From Chloroflexota bacterium (GTDB lineage: Bacteria > Chloroflexota > Ktedonobacteria > Ktedonobacterales > JACDGC01), in contig JAJYBV010000010.1 of the NCBI GenBank assembly GCA_021778805.1, forward strand, positions 1-52,060: a stretch of 52,060 nt of DNA. Reading direction: 5' to 3'. The translations under genes were made by a program, and so were the position numbers. The notes beneath the pieces are model-generated. The model was not told the origin of the DNA and ran no database searches. It saw only the letters and a list, made by a program, of their open reading frames with translations. Below, in pieces: positions 22,833 through 32,902 of the stretch (the first letter of the stretch is position 1; every line of letters starts with the position of its first letter).

Positions 22833-23823
22833 TTACAAAGTTGCTGCTACCATATTTTGTAACGACTGATCTGGATTCGTTTCCAATTGCACATGCGCAC
22901 CATATATCGGATCGCCTGGTGTCCAGCCCACATACGTTTGCCATGCGCCTGACAGTGGCCCACTATTCATATCTTGCCCATTATATGCATAGACTCCCTG
23001 GATTCCATTGGCTTGTATAAATTCCGATGCGGCTCCTGCGTCAAAATTTGGACTGCCTTGCTGCCATATCATTTTTGCTGCTTCATATGTTAATCCAAGC
23101 CCTAATCCCACGATCATACCACCAACCGGATCGCCTGTTGCCATGCCAATACTCAATCCAGCAGCAGCTCCCATCATGGGAGCCATATATCCAAACGCTG
23201 GCGCATCCAGCAATACAAAGTTGTTCACATGCGCGTCATTGGTTGGTGTTGATTCTTCATTGGCAAAATACCGCAATATGGCAGACGCTCCATTGCTATG
23301 CCCTACCAACCCCACTGTGCCGACATATCCTTCTCCATGCAAATCATGCAGCGTTGCTTGTATCTGCGCTGCTCCTTGCGGAGAATCTGGCGCTTCCATA
23401 AAAATAAACCCTACATCACCGTTATATTTTGTATTATAAAAACTTTCCCATGCTAGCCAAATTTTTTTCTGTGTAGCAAATGAATCTTCGGTTTTGTTAA
23501 GGTTAGGCGTGTTATCCGCATTTAATACATTTGGCCCATCAATAAAGATTACACAATGGGCATAGCCGCTGCAAGTATCAGCGGTTGTTCCAAAATTACT
23601 AACTGTTGGCGCACTATTTCCAGTAGTATCTTTATTAGAATTATACGGGTCATGACCACGGTGACAAATACCATCCGCCCCAGCACAATGCCCGCTGGGG
23701 TCGGTGAGCGTTTCGGGATTGCCGCCCACATAGGCGTAGCGATTCGGCCCCTGCGCCGTGTCTGCGCTGATAAATTGCCCGATGCTTCCATCATAATACC
23801 GCGCATGTTGGAAGAAACTTGTA
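22833..23823 (-). pseudogene. Orphan Rhs C-terminal tip with alpha/beta-hydrolase domain (toxin-tip remnant)
   Basis: ARYYDGSIGQFISADTAQGPNRYAYVGGNPETLTDPSGHC is an Rhs-core end; downstream VGLVGHSNGAS nucleophile elbow, LLDAP and GAHVQ. Intact ORF starts only at GTG 23729; the rest of the Rhs barrel is absent. Confidence 0.75.
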
Positions 23824-24000
23824 CCGCTTGCTTTACAACATCAATTGCTTCTTCAATGCTCATATTCCCTTGCACATATTGTTCAGCTACTTCAAAAAGA
23901 GAGGATGTGGTTCCATCCCTTCCAGACGAACTTGAGCAAGTCCTTGAACTACGGCTTGCTGCCGTTTTTGAATCTCTGTCATAGGTTCTGTTTTCTGCAT
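23824..24000 (-). pseudogene. VbhA-like antitoxin fragment with frameshift
   Basis: MQKTEPMTEIQKRQQAVVQGLAQVRLEGMEPHPLF, then, in the -1 frame, FEVAEQYVQGNMSIEEAIDVVKQAVQ. Frame changes at a five-base A/T run (23894-23898). Confidence 0.65.
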
Positions 24001-24176
24001 GATATCTCTCTTTTCTCCTTTTTAAGTATACCATAATTTGTTCTATTTTTCCATTTTTTGCTTAGCCGTTAACCCGTCAATATATCTTTAAATCTCATTT
24101 GGCGCAACTATGGCAACTTCATTGCATATGTTTTGCATGATAGTATCTCATTGTCTATATGAATTATCGCGCCGCT

Positions 24177-24203
24177 ATGGTGGAATAGAAAATATTCCAC
24201 CAT
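24177..24203 (-). terminator. Perfect 11-bp stem-loop just after the ADP-ribosylglycohydrolase stop codon
   Basis: ATGGTGGAATA-gaaaa-TATTCCACCAT. Confidence 0.6.
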
Positions 24204-24209
24204 GTGCAT

Positions 24210-25022
24210 TTATCCTGCGCTGCTGTGTTTCGCCGGAGGAGGAAACGCTAACTCAAAGTTCGTTAATATGGATGTCAGCGGCTCTTCCAAGTAACCAATC
24301 GCACTGCTGCGCAGGTCATCCGGAACACCATAATACGCCTCGGCAATGCTGCCTGCAATAGCAGCCAAGGTGTCGCTGTCCCCTCCGATAGAGATGGCGT
24401 TGCGAATGGTGTCTTCAAAAGAATCTGCCTCTAAAAACGCTACAATAGCCTGTGGAACAGTGTTTTGGCAAGTTTCGCTGAACCTATAGGTTTCGCGGAT
24501 ACCATTCAAAGTGAAATTGATAGGATAATAATGCTTGCGAATATACCTTTGAATTTCGGATTTATCGACACCTGTGCGCGCCAAGTAAACACATATCGCG
24601 GTAGATTCAGCGCCTTTCAAGCCTTCTGAATGATTATGCGAAATAGCAGTAACAGCATTGGCTAAAAATTTCACTTCTTCCAAATCACGCGCTGCGTACC
24701 CGCAAGCAGAAACACGCATAGCCGCGCCGTTGCCATAGCTGTTATACGGCTGTGGGTTTCTGGTAAATAACCATTGAAAAAACATTCCGCCATAGCCGCA
24801 ATCGGGATATTCGCGCCCCAAATCTTGAATATTTTTTATTGCCGCCGCGCTCAAAGATTCATAATTTCCATCGCATTCCAAAATAGCCTGCGCAATGGCT
24901 AAGCTCATAACACTATCGTCAGTAAAAATATTTTTAGCGGTAAATAATTCAAATTGCTTGGTTTTTATGTTGTTTCGTTCAAAGCGAGAGCCAACAATAT
25001 CTCCAACTATAGCTCCGATCAT
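24210..25022 (-). CDS. ADP-ribosylglycohydrolase family protein
   Basis: MIGAIVGDIVGSRFE, FTDDSVMSLA, ISHNHSEGLKGAE, GGDSDTLAAIAGSIAEAYYG. Confidence 0.94.
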   Translation of the reverse strand: MIGAIVGDIVGSRFERNNIKTKQFELFTAKNIFTDDSVMSLAIAQAILECDGNYESLSAAAIKNIQDLGREYPDCGYGGMFFQWLFTRNPQPYNSYGNGAAMRVSACGYAARDLEEVKFLANAVTAISHNHSEGLKGAESTAICVYLARTGVDKSEIQRYIRKHYYPINFTLNGIRETYRFSETCQNTVPQAIVAFLEADSFEDTIRNAISIGGDSDTLAAIAGSIAEAYYGVPDDLRSSAIGYLEEPLTSILTNFELAFPPPAKHSSAG

Positions 25023-25058
25023 ATTCGTTCCTTTTCAAGTGACACATTCACAAACATA

Positions 25059-26507
25059 TCACTGTTCATGTTGTTTCATTTTAGGCAGAAAAATAGTAAA
25101 CCGAGATCCTACACCAAATTGGCTTTCAGCTTGAATGCTGCCGTTTTGCGCAAGGATCATTGCTTTTGCAATTGCCAGCCCCAGACCTGTTGCATTGTCG
25201 GTTCGAGTGCGGGCATGCTTTGCGCGGTAAAATCTATCAAATATATGCGGCAAATCTTTATCCGAGATACCAACGCCATTATCGGCAACAACAATAACGG
25301 CAGCGTCATCTTGTTCAGAAACCGATAAAGTTATTTTACCATTTTGGCGTGAATATTTCATTGCGTTATCTATCAAACCCACAATAACTTGTGTAATCCT
25401 GGAGCGGTCCGCAAATAATTTAACCGGAATCGTTTCAACTGTTAAAGTCACCACGTGTTCCGCAGCTAATGGCTGCATAACATCGGCAATATCCAAAATT
25501 AATTCATCCGCTGCAATCATTTCCAGCTCCAGTTTTAATTTATAATCATCGGATTGCGCTAAAAGCAGCAAATCTTGTATCAGCGCGCTCATGCGTATCG
25601 ATTCAGCGTGCACATTGCGGATAATTTCCCTGCTTTCTTCGATAGTTGGGGATCCAATAATCGATTCATCAGTCATAGCGCGAATGATGGATACCGGAGT
25701 ACGCAACTCATGCGAGGCGTCTGCAGAAAATTGTTTTTGCAATTGAAAATTAGCGTTGATGCTATCCAGCATTTCATTAAACGTAACAGCAAGTTCATAA
25801 ACCTCATCTTTTGCCTTTGGCTCAGGAACCCGTTGGGAAAGATCCCCATTTTTTATAGCTCGCGCCAAATGAATCATTCTGCGGATTGGGTGAAAAGCTC
25901 TATCTACAAAAATATATCCCAGCAAAATACCTGCGGCAATGCTTAACCCGATTAACCCAAGTGAAATAAGAATCGTTTGCCGGGCAAAGTTATTCATAGG
26001 CAGCGCAACCAGCAATACGCCATAGTGTTTTTTGTTGAATATAAGAGGGATACTGTGCAAATCTGCCATATCAGAAGGACCGGCAGAAAGGATGCGGACT
26101 GCCCCATCCCATTCTATGCCATTTTGCGCATAATCTACTGCGGAAAATGGGATATTTAAATGCGAGAAATTAGCTGTTTGATATAAAATTTTCTGTGAGG
26201 TATCGATAACTCTAAAATAAAGCGCCGGATTGTTTGCCGCAACATGCGTTAACCCTCCCAATTGAAGCGTACTGCCCGAAACTGAGAGCTGCGCTTGCAA
26301 TTGTTGAATAGGGCCGGCCAATTGCGCATTAGATTGCAAATAAACGGAATGCTCAATATTATGCGAAATCGCGCCAAACGTAACGCCGCTCAGCAGAAAA
26401 AACAACAGGGTAAATACAACTGAATAAAATATGAGCAGCTGCCGGCGAATGCTAACCGGCGCAATAAACCGCGCTGCTTTTTGCGCATAAGACGCTGCAT
26501 ATTTCAT
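25059..26507 (-). CDS. Sensor histidine kinase (HAMP, HisKA, HATPase)
   Basis: FSADASHELRTPVSIIRA H-box, ADNGVGISDKDLPHIFDRFYRA, GLGLAIAKAM. Confidence 0.96.
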   Translation of the reverse strand: MKYAASYAQKAARFIAPVSIRRQLLIFYSVVFTLLFFLLSGVTFGAISHNIEHSVYLQSNAQLAGPIQQLQAQLSVSGSTLQLGGLTHVAANNPALYFRVIDTSQKILYQTANFSHLNIPFSAVDYAQNGIEWDGAVRILSAGPSDMADLHSIPLIFNKKHYGVLLVALPMNNFARQTILISLGLIGLSIAAGILLGYIFVDRAFHPIRRMIHLARAIKNGDLSQRVPEPKAKDEVYELAVTFNEMLDSINANFQLQKQFSADASHELRTPVSIIRAMTDESIIGSPTIEESREIIRNVHAESIRMSALIQDLLLLAQSDDYKLKLELEMIAADELILDIADVMQPLAAEHVVTLTVETIPVKLFADRSRITQVIVGLIDNAMKYSRQNGKITLSVSEQDDAAVIVVADNGVGISDKDLPHIFDRFYRAKHARTRTDNATGLGLAIAKAMILAQNGSIQAESQFGVGSRFTIFLPKMKQHEQ

Positions 26508-26598
26508 ACCGCAGATTCTTTCATTTTAACACTTCCTGATAACGGCTCCCTGTTTCCAGGGGATCTGTTCAGCATCGGAGTATGCTTTCACATGCCCC

Positions 26599-27037
26599 TG
26601 CCTTATGGTCTTTAATATTTTCATCAGGATGAAGACCAACAGAGCAAAGTACATAGAGTGCCCCATAGTGCCTGTTGTTGAACAAACACTGCACGGCATC
26701 TCGGGTGGTGGAGGTGGGGAAACAAGCAACACAATGCATCGTGTGGTGTTCGTTTCGAGGCCACCTTGGCGCCTACACCGCTCCGAAGCACAAACGCCGA
26801 CACATATCGTTTGTTTTAGAGCATACGCCGCGCGGTTACACCTATGGCCATGCAATCCGGTAGGGGCGCCCCTTGCGGTCGTCCTTGCTGCTCGGCTGCC
26901 AATATTTCCCTTCGGAAAAATAAAAAAGAGATTTTGGGGACACCCCAAACCCCCGCGCAAGGGGCTACCGCCTCTTACGAATCCATGATTACGCTGATAT
27001 ATCTTATCCCTCTTTAATAATTAAAGATCATCAGGCA
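26599..27037 (-). repeat. Dispersed multi-hairpin repeat, copy 4, inserted between RR and HK genes; flanked by imperfect inverted arms
   Basis: TGCCTTATGGTCTTTAAT (26599-26616) versus reverse complement of 27020-27037 (TGCCTGATGATCTTTAAT), 16/18; interior matches the repeat family. Confidence 0.85.
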
Positions 27038-27713
27038 TGGGGTCGCTGACCTGATAGCCAACACCGCGAACGGTATGAATAACATCCGGTTCACCGTTTT
27101 CAGTTAATTTACGGCGCAGAGTTTTTACATACACATCCACAACATTGGAAAAAATATCCGCTTCAAAATTCCATACATGTTCGATGATAAGTGTACGGCT
27201 AAGCGCTTGCTTTGGATGGCGCAAAAAATACTCTAACAGCGCAAACTCTTTGCTGCTGAGCTGAATCAGCCGATTGCCACGCTTTACTTCGCGTGTTACA
27301 GTATCCATTTTAATATCGGCAAATTGCAAAATCGCAGATTTAGTTGGGCCATTGCGCCGCAATAAGGCGCGCAGCCGCGCTTCCAATTCGCGAAAGTCGA
27401 AAGGTTTTTCCATATAGTCATCGGCGCCGCTATCTAACCCTTCAATGCGATGTTCAATGCCGCCGCGCGCAGTTAACAGCAATGCCGGAGTAGTGATATG
27501 GGCAGAGCGCATTTTGCGGCAAATTTCCAGCCCATTTATTTCCGGCAGCAGAATATCCAGCACCATCACATCATACTGTACGCTGAAAATCATTTGCAGC
27601 GCCGCATCGCCGCTGGCGCACAGATCTACAGCATAGCCTTGCGCTGTTAGCCCTTTTTGTATCAGCGGGCCAAGTTTTGGGTCATCTTCAGCAATTAAAA
27701 CTCGCACAGGCAA
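27021..27713 (-). CDS. OmpR-family response regulator
   Basis: RVLIAEDDPKLG, VMVLDILLP, ALLLTARG, winged-helix VVDVYVKTLRRKL...HTVRGVGY. Confidence 0.96.
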   Translation of the reverse strand: MPVRVLIAEDDPKLGPLIQKGLTAQGYAVDLCASGDAALQMIFSVQYDVMVLDILLPEINGLEICRKMRSAHITTPALLLTARGGIEHRIEGLDSGADDYMEKPFDFRELEARLRALLRRNGPTKSAILQFADIKMDTVTREVKRGNRLIQLSSKEFALLEYFLRHPKQALSRTLIIEHVWNFEADIFSNVVDVYVKTLRRKLTENGEPDVIHTVRGVGYQVSDPMPDDL

Positions 27714-27732
27714 TATCTCCGGATGTTCCTAA

Positions 27733-29175
27733 TTAATCTGCAAGCAATGTTGCAATAACCACATCTAAGCCAACAGCGTGCGAAGCTTTCACTAACACCA
27801 CATCACCCGGGCGCAAAGCATCGCGCAGCGCTTCAGCGGCGTTTTGCGGATTTTCTTCAGTATAAACTTCGCAGCCCAAAATACTCCGCGCGCCTTCCGC
27901 AAAATTATCTCGCTCATTGCCGGTCAGCCACAATTTGCCGCACACCTGCGCCGCAATCTTGCCGAGCTGCACATGCTCTTCTGCGCTGCGCGGTCCAAGT
28001 TCCCGCATATCACCCAGCAGCGCCAAGCGTCTTCCGCCTTCGGGCAGCGGCCATTCCTCCAGCAGCTTCAGCGCGGCGCGCATGCTTTCCGGAGAAGCGT
28101 TATAGGTGTCGTCGATAATCTGTGATGCGTTTACGCCCTGGCGCAAGCGAATACGCTGCGGAACTTCGGTTTCCGCCAGCAATTCCGCGGCTTCGCGCAA
28201 AGTCATACCATCATAAATACACACGCTCAGCGCGGCGAGCGCGGTAGTTACCAAATGCTTGCCGATAAGTTTTGTTTTTACTTGCTGCCTTTGATTTTGA
28301 TAGATTGCAGTAAACGCCAAGCCATTTAATCCGTTGCCGGTAATATCAACTGCGCGCACTTCAGCGTCTTCATGCGAACCAAACAGCGCCGTATGGCATG
28401 GAGCATAGGGCAGCATGCCGCGAGTTAGTGGATCGTCACTGTTAATAAAGGCGACACCATCGGATGGCAGCGTTTCAATCATCCCGCGTTCCGTGGCAAT
28501 CAGCTCATCCATACTGGGAAAATATTCCAAGTGTGTAGCGCTTACCGAGGTAACAATACCCCAGCGCTGACGCGCCAAATGCGCCAGCTGGGTAACTTCA
28601 CCCGGGCGATCCATACCCATTTCCAGCACAACCCGCTTATGGTACGGCCGCAGACCAAGTAAAGTAAGGGCTACACCGCGTTGATCATTCCAATTTGCAG
28701 GAGTTTTCAATACTGTTTCAGCGCCGTAGCGATGCTGCAATGCAGCCGCAATAGTTTCTTTTGTTGTTGTTTTACCAACTCCACCACCCACACCAATCAC
28801 CAGCGAATAAGATTTTTCGCGCTGCGCCATAGCCAACTGCACAAGCGCAGCGTCGGTATCCTTCACAATAATTGCGCCGCGGCCATCAGGCACTTCTATC
28901 GGCCATTCATGCGCAATAACATAACTCGCGCCGCGTTCATACGACTGCTGTATAAAATCATGCCCATTCCTGTTCCCGGTAAGCGCAACAAAAATATCAC
29001 CCTGTTCTAAAATTCGGGTATCATTGCAAATGCGTTCGCCGATGCTCTCCGGAGATCCGACAGTAAACCGAAGCAGATTTTCCAGTGTAACAGCAGCTTC
29101 TCCCAAGCTTAGCTGCATGCCTGCCGGCGCTTGCCATGGTGGAGCAGAAGCAGGGAAATGGGTTTCATTTGCCAT
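27733..29175 (-). CDS. murF: UDP-N-acetylmuramoyl-tripeptide--D-alanyl-D-alanine ligase
   Basis: VIGVGGGVGKTTTKE, ANWNDQRGVALTLL, LEMGMDRPGE, DDTYNASPESMRAAL, LGDMRELG. Confidence 0.93.
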   Translation of the reverse strand: MANETHFPASAPPWQAPAGMQLSLGEAAVTLENLLRFTVGSPESIGERICNDTRILEQGDIFVALTGNRNGHDFIQQSYERGASYVIAHEWPIEVPDGRGAIIVKDTDAALVQLAMAQREKSYSLVIGVGGGVGKTTTKETIAAALQHRYGAETVLKTPANWNDQRGVALTLLGLRPYHKRVVLEMGMDRPGEVTQLAHLARQRWGIVTSVSATHLEYFPSMDELIATERGMIETLPSDGVAFINSDDPLTRGMLPYAPCHTALFGSHEDAEVRAVDITGNGLNGLAFTAIYQNQRQQVKTKLIGKHLVTTALAALSVCIYDGMTLREAAELLAETEVPQRIRLRQGVNASQIIDDTYNASPESMRAALKLLEEWPLPEGGRRLALLGDMRELGPRSAEEHVQLGKIAAQVCGKLWLTGNERDNFAEGARSILGCEVYTEENPQNAAEALRDALRPGDVVLVKASHAVGLDVVIATLLAD

Positions 29176-29418
29176 AAATAATATCAATCTTTCCAAGAAA
29201 ATAGCGCGAGATGGATTTGGTTGTTTTCTTTTAGTTATATCATATTCCTGCTATACAGCGAAGAAGCGATGTAACTCTTCAAAAAGGCGCAGCAAGGAAT
29301 GGCTTTCCAACGAGGCATAATCCGGTAAATCTTAAAGTTTGGGGAGAAAAATAAATGCAACAAAGAAAGCAGGAAATAATTCACTGCCTTCTCTGCTGCC
29401 TAACAGAAAAGAGATAAA

Positions 29419-32235
29419 TTATTTATCTTTTTCCGCGGTTTTTTGATTAGCTACAATGGTAGCTTGGGCTGCCGAAAGCCGGGCTACCGGCACACGGAAC
29501 GGCGAACAGCTAACATAATTCAGGCCGGTTGTTTCAAAGAACATAATTGAATCGGGATCACCGCCATGTTCTCCGCACACGCCTAATTCCAGATCGCTTT
29601 TAACGGCGCGGCCCTGTTTGCACGCTAAATCAACCAAATAGCCAACGCCTTCGCGATCGATTGATTGGAATGGGTTGGTTTTGAAGATTTTCACCGTTTC
29701 AGGTTTACCGTTGGCGTCTAAAACATTGCCGCCGTGGGCGTCTAATTTAGGCAAGCCATCTACATAGCGCAGCAAAAACTTACCTTCGGCGTCATCACGG
29801 CTGAAGCCAAACGTTGTTTGAGTCAGGTCATTGGTGCCAAAGCTGAAAAACTCCGCAACTTCGGCGATTTGGCCGGCGGTAATGGCAGCGCGCGGCAGCT
29901 CTATCATCGTGCCGAACTTATATTCAATTGTTTTACCGCTGCTGGCGACAACCGCATCTGCTGCGTTTTGCAACTGACGTTTTACTTCGGCAAGCTCATT
30001 GACATGGCCAACCAAAGGAATCATAATTTTGGGTTTGGCGTGAATGCCTTCCGCTTCAACCGCAATAGCTGCTTGCAGAATAGCATTCGTTTGCATCACA
30101 TTAATTTCCGGGAAGGTTAAGCCCAACCGGCAGCCTCGCAGCCCAAGCATAGGATTCATTTCGCGCATATGCTCTACCGCGGCAAGCATATGTTTCTTTG
30201 CCGGCAATTCAGGATTATTCTTGTCGGTATCTTCCATACGGGTAATTTCAACAAGCAATTCCTCATATTTCGGTAAAAATTCATGCAGCGGCGGATCCAG
30301 CAGACGAATAACAACGGGGAACGCCTCGCCGGTTTTTGGATTGCGCATTGCCTTAAATAAACCAATAAAATCTTCCCGCTGGAACGGCAGCAACTCATCG
30401 AGAGCTTTTTGGCGCTCTTCAACAGTATCGGAAAGAATCATTTTCTGCACAATCGGCAATCTTGCGGGATCGAAGAACATATGCTCAGTGCGGCACAAGC
30501 CGATACCTTGCGCGCCAAAAAACGCAGCTTTTTCCGCGTCATGGGGATTATCGGCGTTCGCCCAAACCTGCATTCTGCGAATATCATCTGCCCACGACAG
30601 AATAACCTGCAAATCAGCTTGATCTTCGTAATTGGCGTCTTTTACGGAAATAATGCCTTTAAATACTTCACCGGTTGTTCCATCGATAGAAATATCATCA
30701 TATTCCCGTAACACTTCACCGGTTGCAATAACGGTAAGTGTTTTGGCCTCTTCATCTACACGAATAGCCTCACACCCGGCAACGCACGGCAGACCAAAAC
30801 CGCGGGCAACTACTGCAGCGTGGCTGGTTGCGCCGCCGCGCGCTGTTAAAATACCGGTGGAAGTAAGCATGCCATGCACGTCATCCGGTGATGTTTCCGG
30901 ACGCACCAGCACTACTTTTTGGGTTTTGCCGACCTCAGCGGCGGTATCAGCGTCAAAAATAGCTTTACCATAAGATGCGCCTGGGGACGCATTCAAACCT
31001 TTAGCCAAATAGCGGCCATCCGTAACAGCCTGCTTTTTAGCGGCGGGATCAAACTGCGGCATCAGCAATTGGATAACATGGTTCGGCTCTACACGCATTA
31101 CAGCTTCTTCTTTTGTGATCAAGCCTTCTTGCGCCATATCGACCGCAATTTTTACAGCGGCAGCTGCGGTGCGTTTGCCCGAACGGGTTTGCAGCATAAA
31201 CAGCCGGCCTTTTTCAACAGTAAACTCAAGGTCTTGCATATCGCGATAATGTGTTTCCATGCGGCGAGCAATTTGCACAAATTGTTCGTACACTTGGGGC
31301 ATTTCTTTTTTCAGGCTTTCGATTTTCAGCGGTGTACGAATACCCGCAACCACATCTTCGCCTTGCGCATTCGGCAGATATTCCGCATAAATTTCTTTAT
31401 CGCCGATATTGGGGTCTCTTGTAAACGCAACCCCGGTGCCGGAATCCCAGCCCATATTGCCGAAAACCATCGATTGCACGTTTACGGCAGTTCCAAGATC
31501 GTGAGGGATTTTTTGCGCATTGCGATAAGCAATGGCGCGGTCATTATTCCACGAAGAAAATACCGCTTCGATAGCTTTTTGCAGCTGTTCCTGCGGTTCA
31601 GACGGGAAAACAACACCCGAAGCTTTTTGAGATATTTTCTTAAAGGTACCGACCAGTTCTTTAAGGGTATCAGCGGAAAGTTCGGCGTCGGTTTTCACAT
31701 GTGCTTTTTCGCGTGCTTTATCCAATTGTTCCTCAAACAATTTTGGGTCAACATCCAGCACAATTTTAGAAAACATCTGTACAAAGCGCCGATATGCGTC
31801 ATAGGCAAACCGTTCATCGCCGGACTGAGCAATTAACCCCTGAACGCTTTCATCATTCAAGCCAAGGTTCAGAACGGTATCCATCATACCCGGCATAGAA
31901 AACTTTGCGCCGGAACGAACAGAGACAAGAAGTGGATTTTCTTTATCTCCTAATTTTTTATTCATTTGTTCTTCAACAATATGCAATGCAGCCAGTGTTT
32001 GCTGCCACATGCCTTTGGGAAACGATTTGCCATCGCGATAATATTCATTGCAAGCTTCAGTGGTGATAGTGAAGCCCATAGGAACAGGAAGGCCGGCGTT
32101 AGTCATTTCTGCTACTCCCGAGCCTTTACCGCCCAGCAAATCACGCATTTTAGCGTTACCTTCCGTAAACAGATACACCCATTTGCGCGGTGATTTTTTT
32201 ACGGCGTCTTCTAGACTGATTACAGCTTTTGCCAC
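29419..32235 (-). CDS. ppdK: Pyruvate, phosphate dikinase
   Basis: 938 aa; GGKGSGVAEM, GGATSHAAVVARG, GIGLCRTEHMFF, FSFGTNDLTQTTFGFSRDD, GVCGEHGGDP. Confidence 0.98.
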   Translation of the reverse strand: MAKAVISLEDAVKKSPRKWVYLFTEGNAKMRDLLGGKGSGVAEMTNAGLPVPMGFTITTEACNEYYRDGKSFPKGMWQQTLAALHIVEEQMNKKLGDKENPLLVSVRSGAKFSMPGMMDTVLNLGLNDESVQGLIAQSGDERFAYDAYRRFVQMFSKIVLDVDPKLFEEQLDKAREKAHVKTDAELSADTLKELVGTFKKISQKASGVVFPSEPQEQLQKAIEAVFSSWNNDRAIAYRNAQKIPHDLGTAVNVQSMVFGNMGWDSGTGVAFTRDPNIGDKEIYAEYLPNAQGEDVVAGIRTPLKIESLKKEMPQVYEQFVQIARRMETHYRDMQDLEFTVEKGRLFMLQTRSGKRTAAAAVKIAVDMAQEGLITKEEAVMRVEPNHVIQLLMPQFDPAAKKQAVTDGRYLAKGLNASPGASYGKAIFDADTAAEVGKTQKVVLVRPETSPDDVHGMLTSTGILTARGGATSHAAVVARGFGLPCVAGCEAIRVDEEAKTLTVIATGEVLREYDDISIDGTTGEVFKGIISVKDANYEDQADLQVILSWADDIRRMQVWANADNPHDAEKAAFFGAQGIGLCRTEHMFFDPARLPIVQKMILSDTVEERQKALDELLPFQREDFIGLFKAMRNPKTGEAFPVVIRLLDPPLHEFLPKYEELLVEITRMEDTDKNNPELPAKKHMLAAVEHMREMNPMLGLRGCRLGLTFPEINVMQTNAILQAAIAVEAEGIHAKPKIMIPLVGHVNELAEVKRQLQNAADAVVASSGKTIEYKFGTMIELPRAAITAGQIAEVAEFFSFGTNDLTQTTFGFSRDDAEGKFLLRYVDGLPKLDAHGGNVLDANGKPETVKIFKTNPFQSIDREGVGYLVDLACKQGRAVKSDLELGVCGEHGGDPDSIMFFETTGLNYVSCSPFRVPVARLSAAQATIVANQKTAEKDK

Positions 32236-32578
32236 AGTCTTTTTCTCCTTTTACCAACCCGCAATCTATACAAGATTGCCTCAATTGGTACGAAAACCAG
32301 GCAGGATGCGATATCAGAATCGGCTGCGGCGCCCCATACGTCATTGTATCTGTTATCTGCCGCGTCCTCACAAGGTAGTGTAGCCAGAGACATAGTATCA
32401 CGATTTGGGCAGTATGCGAAAGGGGTAAACCGCCCAAAAAGTATCAAATTTATCAAAATACTTCAAACCTGCCAAATTCACCGGCTTTATTGCCGGGACA
32501 TCTGTCTTTCAAACGCACCCAAAACAAGTACTGTATAGTTCATTTTATTTTAAAGAAACGCCGCACGGCACACAAACC

Positions 32579-32720
32579 CGGGGATTCGTAAGGGGCGGTA
32601 GCCCCATGCGCGGGGCTTGGGGTGTCCCCAAAATTTATATTTTATACAATATCCCCAGAGCAATATTGGCTGCCGGTCAGTAAAGGCCACCGCAAGGGCG
32701 CGTCCCTACTGGCCTATGCC
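32579..32720 (+). repeat. Dispersed multi-hairpin repeat, copy 5 (3'-truncated)
   Basis: GGGGATTCGTAAGGGGCGGTAGCCCCATGCGCGGGGCTTGGGGTGTCCCCAAAA ... CAATATTGGCTGCCGG ... degraded CACCGCAAGGGCGCGTCCCTAC. Confidence 0.8.
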
Positions 32721-32902
32721 TCGCAGCAATCTGTGCGTTCTGTATATCTTGCCGATATTCTCTCAGTAGGTATCATTAAAATAAAAGTGGCTATTGATCC
32801 CTTTCAATCGTTTCAATTTCTGTATCAATCTTCCGGTTGTATGCCATAAGCAAACATTTCCGGCGCACCTATTTCATTTTACCGAAAAGACAAGCAATTG
32901 CT

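Noticed and set aside
22278-23984. Plus-strand ORFs across the Rhs/VbhA region (60-143 aa)
   Set aside because: They lie antisense to the Rhs tip, lipoprotein and antitoxin remnants, whose frames carry clear motifs.
23824-24000. Programmed -1 frameshift producing a functional VbhA antitoxin
   Set aside because: The C TTT TTG context is not a canonical X XXY YYZ slippery heptamer, and the downstream frame runs into unrelated sequence without a proper stop; decay or sequencing error is simpler.
30919-31836. 305-aa plus-strand ORF inside ppdK
   Set aside because: Antisense shadow of a highly conserved gene; composition does not look like a genuine protein.
32255-32290. GC-ATCT hairpin (CCAATTGAGGCAATCTTGTATAGATTGCGGGTTGG) in the ppdK leader
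   Set aside because: A stable stem is visible but there is no second copy, covariation or known riboswitch match; could be an ordinary leader structure.
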